Source: Petrolisthes cinctipes (Eukaryota > Arthropoda > Malacostraca > Decapoda > Porcellanidae). From it: a stretch of 64,000 nucleotides of DNA. Below are positions 1-10,246 of the stretch, piece after piece. A model generated the notes under the pieces. It saw only the letters and a program-made list of their open reading frames with translations, did not search any database and had not been told where the DNA came from. The translations under genes were made by a program, and so were the position numbers. Position 1 is the stretch's first letter; every line of letters starts with the position of its first letter. The DNA is taken from positions 7,501-71,500 of the forward strand of contig JAWQEG010001401.1 in assembly GCA_033782935.1 (NCBI GenBank), written 5' to 3'.

Positions 1-176
1 CTTGGGTTATATAGTAGGAGTGTTACTGAATCCCATAACTTCTGCTGGAAAATAAAAACACATAATCTTAATACTAAATTGAGAATAGTAAATTCTAGTC
101 TTGTCGTTGTTGTTGTTGTTGAGTTTATATTGTTATCATTGTTGATTAAGTTTTATTTATTTATTTATTTGCTCAT

Positions 177-330
177 TTGTATAATATTTGTTTAGGAAAA
201 ATAATCATAATTGTTATTATTATTATAATCATAATCATAATTATTATTATTATTATTATTATTACTATTATTTATAATATTATTATTATTAATATTATTA
301 CTAACATTAATATTATTATCAGTATTATTT
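177..330. repeat. AT-rich trinucleotide tract (ATT/TAT)n
   Basis: Imperfect ATT/TAT repeats. Open frames through it are low-complexity Ile runs and are not genes. The region 1-660 otherwise holds only purine-rich GTGAGTGA-type degenerate repeats. Confidence 0.8.
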
Positions 331-890
331 TTGTTTACCATTTCCGGACATATAATTCATCCCGGATCTCTCTATTTTTACTGTATACAGAAGGTAGTGG
401 AAATGTTCTAGTGGAGTAGGGATTATGTTGTAGGGTAATCCAGCCAACCCCGATGAGTAAGTAGATGAGTGGGTGGGGGAATACAAAAGTGAGTGGCAGG
501 TGAACAAGAGAGTAGATGGGTGAGTGGGGAAAATAAGAAATGGAGAAGGTGGGAATGAGTGAGAGAGTGAGTGGGCGAGGGTAGATGAGTGAAGAGGTGA
601 GTGAGGTAGTGAATGAATGAGGTGCGTGCATGAGCTAGTCCACATTATGAATACGTGAGTGAATGAGTGAAGATAAATGTGAGTACGTGATGGAGGAGAG
701 AGTGAGTAATGACCTCAGCGTGCGTGTGTGTGTGTGTGTGTGTGTATCAGTTCTCGGACACAACAACGCTAAGATGTGGCTCTTGTCACACACACACACA
801 CTACAATATTTCTTCCAACAATGTACAGTTGATAATGGGGACATGAAATTCTTCGCAAAACCTCCAATACTCATTAATTTTAGGGTAATC

Positions 891-894
<4 letters not shown>

Positions 895-953
<59 letters not shown>
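895..953. repeat. (GA)n microsatellite
   Basis: About 29 uninterrupted GA units. A (TG)n tract at 724-745 and (CA)n tracts near 786-800 and 989-1008 flank it. Confidence 0.95.
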
Positions 954-956
<3 letters not shown>

Positions 957-1150
957 GTGCCCTCCCTATTAGGTTACTTCGGGAACTCACACACACACAC
1001 ACACACACTAAAAAGTTACGGGGAAACCATCACCATATTCTTACGTAACTGGAGACACCTTGGGATACTCACTACTCTCTCTTTTCTTCCCAACGTATAT
1101 ACTCCTCTAGCGGGTGAACCGTCGTGAAAGAATTGGAAGGCTACTGAATC

Positions 1151-1400
1151 CTCCACAGTATGCCTCCAATTCGCCTACAAGATCACACCTAACTTAACTA
1201 ACCAAACCAAACCTATTCTCCTTCTCAGTATGCCTCCAATTCGCCAACAAGATCACACCTAACCTATCTAACCACACCAAACCTATCCAAACCAAACCTA
1301 TCCTCCTTCTCAGTATGCCTCCGATTCGCCTACAAGATCAAACCTAGCCTTAACTAACCAAACCTAACCTATCCTAACCAAACCTAACCTAATCTATTCG
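1151..1400. repeat. Tandem repeat of about 85 bp with CCTAACC filler
   Basis: Three copies of a unit starting CAGTATGCCTCC (near 1158, 1227 and 1310), followed by ATTCGCC, ACAAGATCA and CCTAACC/AACC-rich filler. The CAGTATGCCTCCA portion resembles a half of the foldback family near 6451. Confidence 0.75.
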
Positions 1401-2030
1401 GATCCAATTTAACCTGACTAATGTCCTGTGTGGCTTAGGCCTACATAGGCTAACTAGACAGAAATTGATTACCTAAGTGTGCGAATAGGAATCTGTCTTG
1501 TAGTGTTATTGGAGAAACCAGTAGCCCTCCATTATTGTCTGACAGGAGATAAATATGTCTCTTAGGAAACCATTAATCTACTCAGAAAATTTGGAGAAGA
1601 TTGCAGAGTCCTCCAAAGATTGCCTAGAAATATTATCCATATTGAAGGTGGTTCTCCTACAAGATAACCTAACCAACCCTAACCTAACCAAACCTAACCT
1701 ATATTTATAATCTACCCTAATCTAATCTAATCTAACCTATCCTAACCTAACCTAAGGAAACCGAGCCTAACATAACCAAACCGATGTTTATAATCTAACC
1801 TAACCTTATCTACTTTAATCTAACCAAACCTAAGGAAACCAACTATCCATTTCAGGGACCGAGAGTTATCGTTTTTTCGCAAATATCTTTCAAACTAATT
1901 AATTGATCGGAATGGTACTTTTTAGTTTGAGACATTTGCGAAAAACGATGACCCACAGTCCCTGAAATGGATAGTAACCGAACCAAACCTAACCTGTTTA
2001 TAATCTAACTTAACCTAACCTAAATAATAT
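1400..2030. repeat. Degenerate CCTAA (TTAGG-type) interstitial repeats
   Basis: Runs of CCTAACC/CCAAACC at about 1330-1430, 1665-1850 and 1975-2025. TTAGG is the usual arthropod telomere unit. The arrays are short, degenerate and interstitial. Similar stretches occur at 8270-8310, 8895-8910 and 31495-31525. Confidence 0.7.
1843..1974. repeat. Foldback element C (132 bp hairpin)
   Basis: Perfect 17-bp termini CTATCCATTTCAGGGAC and its reverse complement. Pairing continues inward through CGTTTTTTCGCAAAT-like and TTAGTTTGA sequence, giving a long imperfect hairpin with a short AT-rich loop. It interrupts the CCTAA-type array. Confidence 0.85.
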
Positions 2031-2120
2031 CCTGTGTATGGTTGTTTAAAAAATATATAATTATAGGAAGAAAGTGATCGTCCTTGTGTGTGTGTGTAAT
2101 TATTTAGGAAGAAAGTGGAC

Positions 2121-2125
<5 letters not shown>

Positions 2126-2189
<64 letters not shown>

Positions 2190-2295
2190 TGCATATATAT
2201 GTGAATGCTGACGTTTCTTTACTTGCCCCTCGAGTGTGAAAATAATATGTATAACTAGTTGGTGCAGGAGAGCGCATGCGTGTGTAATTACAGTA

Positions 2296-2376
<81 letters not shown>
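2126..2376. repeat. Two (GA)n microsatellites
   Basis: GA tracts at 2126-2186 and 2301-2376, separated by about 115 bp of unique sequence. Open frames through them encode only RE or SL repeats. Confidence 0.95.
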
Positions 2377-2381
<5 letters not shown>

Positions 2382-2862
2382 TGGCAATTAATTCCAATAA
2401 TGATCGGGTACAAGAGTGAAACTCGGGTAATATACTTCCTAATACCGTACCTCAATAGGAAGCCTTGGATACACATGTTGGTATTGTTATATAAGACAGT
2501 GTCTATCCGATTTTGGATTTTCCACAACTAATATCTCGAAAACTCTACTGGAGAGAAATAAAATAGGAATAACAATTACATCTCTTATTTATTTCACAAA
2601 CTTTACGAACTTTTGAAGTTATATACGAAGAGATGGAGATAACAAATAAAAAAACAATCTTTACTATAAAATTAAAAAGTTCGAAATAAAAGTTAATACC
2701 CTATATTCATAAAAACTCGTAAAAACTCTAACTACTCGAGACATGTAGGTTTCATACACGTGAGCTACATTAAATTTCGTCAGGATATAAAGTAAATAAT
2801 ATAAAGAGGATTGAGGAATTAAAGTTACCTTGCCATGGCGTCTTCCCATTTACTGAAACCTT

Positions 2863-2995
2863 GGGCGTTATTCAAGGACATTTATAGTATATGCGATGGT
2901 GTAGTACCGATACGATGGATCCATAGGCAAACAACAAAGCTATCGTACCGGTACCACGCTATCGTATACACCATGAATGTTCTTGAATATGGCCC
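2863..2995. repeat. Foldback family B, copy 1
   Basis: Inverted repeat with ends GGGCGTTATTCAAGGACAT and the near complement ending ...ATGTTCTTGAATATGGCCC; the inner arm contains CGATGGTGTAGTACCGATACG and its complement. The family recurs at 9667 and 33638. Confidence 0.8.
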
Positions 2996-4900
2996 CTAGT
3001 TAGCGCTACTTTCACTGTGTATTACAACCTGAACACTTAACAACTATTACAGGCAATATTGTCCGTTTTACCTCACCTGTGCATCATGTCTCATCTTTTG
3101 GGTAATGTAGAAAATCTGTGCCGGTTTCTTCAACTTAAATATATCGACCCAACAGCTTTGTGGAGGAGAGAAAGTACAAAAAAGAATTATAATTGCTTTT
3201 GGCTTTGGTTGCAGCGTCTGCCGTCTGACATCACAACAAAGTACAGACGCCAGATCCACATAATATTATCTCCTTAATTAATTCAAGCCAATGCAGTATT
3301 CCATAAATTATTCCTATAAATGTTATCAATTATTATGATCACAAGATAATGTACGGTATATGATGATAAATAAAAGCATAATGAAGATAGTTCGTCTATG
3401 ACGATAAATCGGTTATTGCTTTTAGAATTGTTTGTCAGTACATAAATACGAAGTTGCTATATTAATACTTTTATGAAAAAACAGGAAAAATCCATTCATG
3501 TGTACTCACCTCACAACTTGTAATGAACCAACAGTATATTTAGTTACATTTGTAGTATGCCTACTGGATTTCCTATGTGTGCCGAAACTGTTATCAACTG
3601 GTACAGCTGTCAGATACCGACCAAGCGATAGTAGCCTACTATTCATAGTCAACCAGTCCCGTTAAAAAAAATATACTTAGAATAAATCCTTCGCTGCAAA
3701 AAGGCAAATTTTTCTCTGGCTAACACCAGGCGAATATATAGAGCACAGTAAACCCACAGGCAACAACAACACTTATAATTACAACACCTATTACAGTCAC
3801 AACAACTAGGCTACAGTCATCGAGCAACCAACTACAATCACGACAATAGTAACACCGACCACAATCATAACAAAAACCATAAGAACAATCACAACTTTCA
3901 TCCTAACAACCACAATCACATCCGAAACAGTCACAACCAACCACAAACTAATCTCTCTTTGCGTTCATTTGCATGTTCCACCACACAATACAAGCAAAAC
4001 TGTTGATGAGGAGGGATGAGGGAGGTAACTTTGCAGGGGTAAGGTAGGAAGGAGGGATGAGGGAGGTAACTTTAGGTGAGGTGATGGGAAGGAGCAACAT
4101 CAGTGTAATGAGTAAAGTTGTGAAGTGAGAGAGAGAGAGTGAGAGGTGGTGCCCGCTTGAAGAGGATGTGGGTGGGTGCATGGGTAGCCTAATCACTAAC
4201 TGCTTTGTTTTGGGTCGGGCGAGACTTTTGAAGGCCCAACAACACCACAAAATACTATACACCACTAAATAATAGATAACATTTACTCCAGCAAGACCAT
4301 ATCGGTAAAGAAACTATCTAATAACCCAAGTATGCAAGTAAGTAAGGAATGTGTGTTTTGTAGCACAATTTGGAGGAATAGGAGGACCCTACACCAGACA
4401 ATAATTATTGGAGGAAAAGAGCTAGAGGTAGAGGAAAAGAGATACAAAGCGGAATGATTGGAATAAGAAAAACGAAGGAAGGGAGGAGGGGAGAAAGGAA
4501 GGACATTGGGACATGGAAAGAAGGACATGGGATATATGAAAGAATAATGGAAGGATTGGAGGAAAGTAGAAAGGAAGGGAGGATAGAAGGAATTAAGAGA
4601 GAAAGTGAGGTGGAAAGAATAAAAAGGATTTAGTAATGAGGTGAAGTGGAAGAAGAGGAGAAGAATTAAGGGGTAATGTGGAAATAAATGCTGGAATTGT
4701 GTGTGTGAAGAAATAATAATAATAATAATAATAGAGTATGAACAACTCAGTGAACGCAAAATAATGGCAGGAAGGGAAATTACCAAAGGCGTCTCATAAA
4801 TTACAGTCGATACACGATTTATGCTGCCTTCACCAAGAGCTGGGAGAACACACCACTTACCTTATTACTCTGTCCAGTAGGAGCATAGGATGAGGTGCAG
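2996..4900. other. Intergenic, no gene seen
   Basis: AT-rich unique-looking sequence. 3755-3950 has degenerate ACAACCACAA-type repeats and 4380-4720 is purine-rich (GGAAGGA). A lone half of foldback family A (GCACAATTTGGAGGAATA) sits near 4362. No conserved coding sequence was recognised. Confidence 0.6.
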
Positions 4901-4932
4901 TTTTCTTATGACACAATTACTCTTCTTTTTTT

Positions 4933-5170
4933 ATCTTCCTCCTTATCTTTTCACATCTCTCTTATCCTCTCTTCTCATTTCTTGTTCTCTTCTGGTTTTC
5001 CTCCTCTCTTTTTTTTTTCCTCTTATTCCTTCACTACTCTCTCTTTTTTCTCCTTATCTTTTCACATCTCTCTTATCCTCTCTTCTCATTTCTTGTTCTC
5101 TTCTCTTCCGGTTTCCCTCCTCTCTTTTTTTTTCCTCTCATTCCTTCACTACTCTCTCTTTCTTCTTCTC
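4933..5170. repeat. Tandem duplication of a pyrimidine-rich unit of about 118 bp
   Basis: The segment TATCTTTTCACATCTCTC through TCCTTCACTACTCTCTC occurs twice, from about 4940 and about 5056, differing by small indels. Confidence 0.8.
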
Positions 5171-5688
5171 CTTGTAGAGTAGGGAAGGGATCGAAGGGGA
5201 TTTGAGGGAAGGGTCGTGGGAAGGACAAATTGAGGTGGTGACGGACTAAATGCGTGGTAATGTAAAGGGGAGGGGGCGAGGGGGTTGAGAAAGGGAAGGG
5301 GTGGGTCGAAGTGGTGGTGGTGTAAGGAGAGGGAAAAGACTGAAAGGTAGATTGAAGGGCAGGGGGTGGAAGTAGAGATAGATAGATAGATTAAGGGGGT
5401 CGAAATAAAGATTAAGAAGAGAGTGAAAGGTGGGTTCGATTAGGGGTAGTGGAAGGGGGACATAGGGGGACAAGGAGATCAAAAAAGGTGGGTGGGAAGA
5501 GGTTAAATAATGTGGGAGGGAAAATGGAGGGGTAGGAGGGGAAATAGAGGGCAAAGTGTGAGAGTGTCAAAGAAGATGTATGGAGAAGGAAGGGGGAGGG
5601 GGGGATGAGGGTGACTGCTGGGAAGCGAGGTGAGTTAGATGGTAAATGAAGGAAAAACCTGGAAAAGCCCTTAGGAGTGATGTGGTTC

Positions 5689-5692
<4 letters not shown>

Positions 5693-5729
<37 letters not shown>

Positions 5730-5763
5730 GCACCCGAACACATGCACACACCTTTCATTCACA

Positions 5764-5807
<44 letters not shown>

Positions 5808-5826
5808 CACACATACACTGACGGGG

Positions 5827-5870
<44 letters not shown>

Positions 5871-5918
5871 TACACTGGCGGGACGTTCTCTCTCTCTCTC
5901 TTACATACACTGACGGGA

Positions 5919-5975
<57 letters not shown>
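5693..5975. repeat. (CT)n array with interspersed ACACTGACGGGACGTT spacers
   Basis: Five CT tracts separated by spacers; three of the spacers are variants of CATACACTGGCGGGACGTT, so this is a higher-order repeat. Another CT tract lies at 6211-6243. Confidence 0.9.
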
Positions 5976-5977
<2 letters not shown>

Positions 5978-6208
5978 ACAGGGCCTAGGTGTAGTCTGTA
6001 GTCAGTGTATACATGCAGTGGACGCGTTCAACTTTGCTTTGAAAATACTGATACAGTTTTATGTTTCACGGCGAGAACACAGCACAGCAAAAACAAAATA
6101 CTATATGAATCAGATTTGGTGTGGTGCAGTGAGCTGGATCAACTATACACACACACATACATACACACATACACAAATATACACACACACACACACCTTT
6201 CATTCGCA

Positions 6209-6245
<37 letters not shown>

Positions 6246-6450
6246 TACACGTGCACTCACACCTGCACTGAGAAGGGAGGAGGGGGGGAGGGCGAGGGGA
6301 GGAACTAGTGGACCAATTACAGGGGAAGAAGGGCAAGGGGAGAGGGGTTGAAATTTGGGGGTAGGGGAAGGGGTAAGAGAGGGGTATAGGGGGAGGAAGG
6401 AGGAAGGATATCAGTGGGAGTATAAGACGATTAAAAACAAACTGTAGGTC

Positions 6451-6550
6451 ACTGATTCCTCCAAACTATACCTGGAAACAAACAGAAGAAACCCCTCATA
6501 CAGTATTACAGTATAGGTTCTGTTTTATGGCACAATTTGGAGGAATCAGT
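6451..6550. repeat. Foldback family A, copy 1
   Basis: Termini ACTGATTCCTCCAAAC and ...TTTGGAGGAATCAGT pair, and the inner CCTGGAAACA pairs with TGTTTTATGG. The centre is about 40 bp. Confidence 0.85.
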
Positions 6551-6685
6551 GGCAGCCAGCAGACACCCAATTTATTTGTCGACATCAAGGGGGGGCCTCC
6601 TTTCCTTTCTTACATTACCTTACCTTGAGGGGGTCGTTGCTCCCCTTCTTAAAATGTGGGTCAGCTCCTCAATCAGTTTTTTTCG

Positions 6686-6688
<3 letters not shown>

Positions 6689-6769
<81 letters not shown>
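6689..6769. repeat. (GA)n microsatellite
   Basis: About 40 GA units followed by a poly-A and (ATA)n stretch to 6815. Confidence 0.95.
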
Positions 6770-6772
<3 letters not shown>

Positions 6773-6894
6773 CAGGAGGAGAAAAAAAAAAAAAATAATA
6801 ATAATAATAATTATGTATTATCTTTCTGGTTAACCCGATAGTCTGGCATTGAAGGTGACTACGAATACTACACATTCTATCGCAAGTAAGTCCT

Positions 6895-7083
6895 ACTGAG
6901 AGTAATGTGTGCGTGTGTGTGTGTGTAATCCTTCAGAGAGTAATATGTGTGTGTGTGTGTGTGTAATCCTTCAGAGAGTAATGTGTGTGCGCGTGTGTGT
7001 GTGTGTAATCCTCCTGAGAGTAATATGTGTGTGTGTGTGTGTGTGTAATCTTTCAGAGTAATGTGTGTGTGTGTGTGTGTGTG
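6895..7083. repeat. Tandem repeat with (TG)n core
   Basis: Five copies of a 42-48 bp unit: GAGAGTAATGTGTG, a (TG)n run, then TAATCCTTCA or a variant. Confidence 0.85.
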
Positions 7084-7959
7084 GTGATAAGAGAGAGATC
7101 AATGAAGGAGACTAATGAGGAGAGGAAGAAAGGTGATCTGCATAATTATTAGTGAGTGTCAGGTGTTGATTGCAGTAGTCTTAGAGAGAAAGAGAGAGAG
7201 AGAGAGAGAAGTAGAGATAGGAGGATAAAATTATAGTTATGTTAAAGATGTTGAAGAAGTTTAACGTATATGTATAATATTACTTACTAATTAGATTTAT
7301 GTATACAATTTGTCTCACAATAATAATAGAACTAATAAATTACATCCATTTTACATAACATACTTTCACTCAAAATAAAATGAGTACAGCCTGAGTACTG
7401 TTTATTTCATTATTTTCTACGTATGTCTTTCTGTTTATCCGTGTATTTCTATATATAACTATATGTGTCTGTTTATACGTTAATCCATATATATATTTCT
7501 ATGGAATACCAATATATAATTATCGTGAAAATCAAGAAAAAAAGAAGGTATATAAATAAACGGAGTAAATGCGAATGTTATCGTTAAAATAAATACAATT
7601 GGGTTTGCAGAGAATAGTAAAAACATCCCACAATAAAATGTGATATAGTATGACATAGAATTCTTTCAAACAAATGAAAAAAAAAAGAAAAAGAAATATA
7701 TTACACCGCCACATACAAGGGTTTTAATTATAAGGAGACCTGTGGCAACACTGCTAACTAAGGTGATCTCAAAATTCTCACTGATCTGGCAACTTTGGGC
7801 CCAGCAGCACTGTTTTCAATATTGCAGTTGTTGCAACTTGTTGGATCGGCGTCTGAATTTCATCTTTTAATTAAGAGTTTTCATTTAATATGTCACCAAG
7901 TGTTATAATAAGACCTGTTTAATATACCAGCATACCCTGTACATTCCAATAGGTCCTTT

Positions 7960-9050
7960 TATTTATTATATTCTGGGTAAGTTAATAAGTTAATGAAGGA
8001 GGAGCTTGCATGACAGATGACGAGATAATATTTAAGTTACATACGTTTAATTATATTCTGAGTAAGTTAATGAAGGATGAGCTTGCATGACAGATGACGA
8101 GATAATAAGGTAAATTTACAGAAGAACTGGGTTCACTATATTGTGTATTTTAGTATCATTACCCACTATTTTGGACCATTCTAAAACACTTTTATTCTAT
8201 TGTGTTTCTTTCGGAGATGCCCCGTTTTCGAGATATGCCCCGTTTTACAAACATAATTTGGAAATTAGTCTGACCTGACCTGACCTGACCTAACCTAACC
8301 TAACCTAGACAACATCAGACTACCGGGACCTAACCTGGGCAAACTACCGGGACCTAACCTGGGCAAACTACCGAGATATAACCGGTGTAAACTATCATAA
8401 AGTGACTGGGGCAAATTCCCAGGACATAGCCGGATGTGGTAACACTGCGCGATCCTAGCCAAAAACCCAGTTATTCTGTAATAATACCGATAATAATATT
8501 TAACTTACATACTTTTCAATCAATCGTGTATTCAAAATTATGGTTATATTTACAGAAGTACTGAGTTCATTATGTTGTATATTTTATTTAGTATCATTAC
8601 CCACTATTTTGGACCATTCTAAGCAAAATCTCAAATTCTGTATAATTACCCCTACAATTCAACCAGTCACCCAAAGTTAAAATATTATGAACATCAGCTC
8701 TATTGTTGTTTTATCTGACTGGCGTGTCATTTTGGTATTTATTGAAAGAATTACCGTTTTGTAGCGGTATTGCCAGATCCGGCTAACTAGGTCCCAGTAT
8801 TTTGCCCCAGTCATTTCCTGTACTTTACCACAGTTATATCCCGGTAGTTTGCCCAGGTTAGGTCCCGGTATTACAAAATAAATTGGAAATTAGTCTAACC
8901 TAACCTAAACCACAGCAGACTACCGTACCCTGGGACCTAACCTGGGCAAACTACCGGGATATAACCGGTGTAAACTATCATAAAGTGACCGGGGCAAATT
9001 CCCGGGACCTAGCCGGATGTGGTAACACTGCGCGGCCCTAGCCTAGAACA
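7960..9050. repeat. Compound direct and inverted repeat block
   Basis: TTATATTCTGAGTAAGTTAA/GCATGACAGATGACGAGATAA occurs at about 7967 and 8052. ATCATTACCCACTATTTTGG occurs at about 8153 and 8595. The block CTACCGGGACCTAACCTGGG through CGGATGTGGTAACACTGCGC occurs at 8316-8445 and 8916-9035. A segment at 8767-8880 is its reverse complement. It looks like overlapping copies of one element in both orientations. Confidence 0.8.
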
Positions 9051-9170
9051 CAGTACTTCTGTAATAATACCAAATTATTATTATTATTATTTTAATTTTT
9101 TTGGCGTGTGTCGGCACCATGAATTATAATGTAACTTGCAAAACTGCTGGTGATATTTGTTGGTAGGTAC

Positions 9171-9345
9171 GGTTTCACTCATTTTATACATTTCACTCGG
9201 CATTTTAAACATTTCACTCTTAATATATACAGTATTTCACTCTTCATTTTATACATTTCACTCTTTATATGATAGATTTCACTCGTCATTTTATACATTT
9301 CACTCGTTATTTTATACATTTCACTCGTCATTTTATACATTTCAC
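9171..9345. repeat. 21-bp tandem repeat (TTTCACTCGTCATTTTATACA)
   Basis: About eight degenerate copies of the 21-bp unit; the best-preserved copies are the last four. Confidence 0.85.
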
Positions 9346-9412
9346 TGGCTTTCAGTTCTTTTTATTTCCTTCCTGCTTGCTGTCTCACGTGACTCTCTAT
9401 CACCTTTTTCTG

Positions 9413-9464
9413 GTGCTATATGACCTTGCTGTTGCAGCACCTAATATCAATCAAACAATCAATC
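9413..9464 (+). repeat. Retroposon-like tail ending in (AATC)n, copy 1
   Basis: GCTATATGACCTTGCTGTTG through CACCTAATATCAATCAAACA closely matches 24262-24320. The AATC-type tail is typical of a SINE or LINE 3' end. Confidence 0.65.
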
Positions 9465-9666
9465 TTATATTTTAATGTAGGTGCATAACTGGATTGGGTG
9501 ATTTTATTATGTATGTCATGCCCATTTTAAGTTTGGCATTTGTAAAAACCACCATAGGTAAAGGTGCATTAGCCTATCTGTGTTGCATTCCACCACCATA
9601 ACCTGAATATAGCTCAAAGGATGTCAGAAATATATCAGCCAGGTGTTTAATAGGTTACATTTGGAT

Positions 9667-9779
9667 GGCCGTATTCAAAAATATCCGTGGTGCATACGTT
9701 GGTGTGGTACCGGTACAATGGCTCCATAGACAAACAACAGAGCCATCGTATGTACCATGAATCTACTTGCATACAGTCC
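9667..9779. repeat. Foldback family B, copy 2
   Basis: GGCCGTATTCAAAAATATCC through a CATACGTTGGTGTGGTACCGG arm pairs with GCCATCGTATGTACCATGAA near the right end. The right arm is shortened relative to the copy at 33638. Confidence 0.7.
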
Positions 9780-9878
9780 TTAGAATTGTAGATTGCTCCA
9801 AACATTTAACTTCATCCCATTTCAGGCCTATTTGTTTTTATGGGAAGCAACCTTTTGTAGTCAATTTGGAGTCATTGT

Positions 9879-9967
9879 AGGAATCCAAACTCGGCAACAA
9901 AACACATGCCCTGTATAATTCCATATGGAGGGGTTCTGTTTCCTGGCATAGTTTGGAAGAATCAGTA
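9879..9967. repeat. Foldback family A, decayed copy
   Basis: The right arm TTCTGTTTCCTGGCATAGTTTGG and GAATCAGTAGC is well preserved; the left arm (TAGGAATCCAAACTCGGCA) is eroded. It lies about 170 bp upstream of the TRAIP start codon. Confidence 0.6.
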
Positions 9968-10133
9968 GCTTCCCCTTAATCTACCAATGAGCCATGAGAC
10001 CAGTTCACAGACTTAAAGCTTCCTGAATCCTGCGATATGTGTTTTCGGTTTATATGTTGCATTGTGTTTACTGTATGCAGATTATTTTTGTGATACTGTT
10101 CAGTTTTAATAGGTACCATCTGGTGTGACAACC

Positions 10134-10246
10134 ATGCGTGTTGGATGTGTGATATGTGGGGACCTATTTGTTCCCTCCGAGGATATATCGGCTACCCCGT
10201 GTGGCCATACTTTCCATTCCATATGCCTCATCCAGTGGATTGAGAG
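10134..10246 (+). CDS. TRAIP: TRAIP coding exon 1 (RING, first six zinc ligands)
   Basis: Begins MRVGCVICGD and ends in IQWIE plus two bases of an Arg codon; donor AG|GTAAGG. It carries C5, C8, C23, H25, H28 and C31. Confidence 0.93.

Noticed and set aside
2100..2531. Open frames encoding RERERE or SLSLSL runs
   Set aside because: They are translations of (GA)n/(CT)n microsatellites; the same applies to frames at 5412-5978, 6066-6336, 6537-6875 and 25079-25336.
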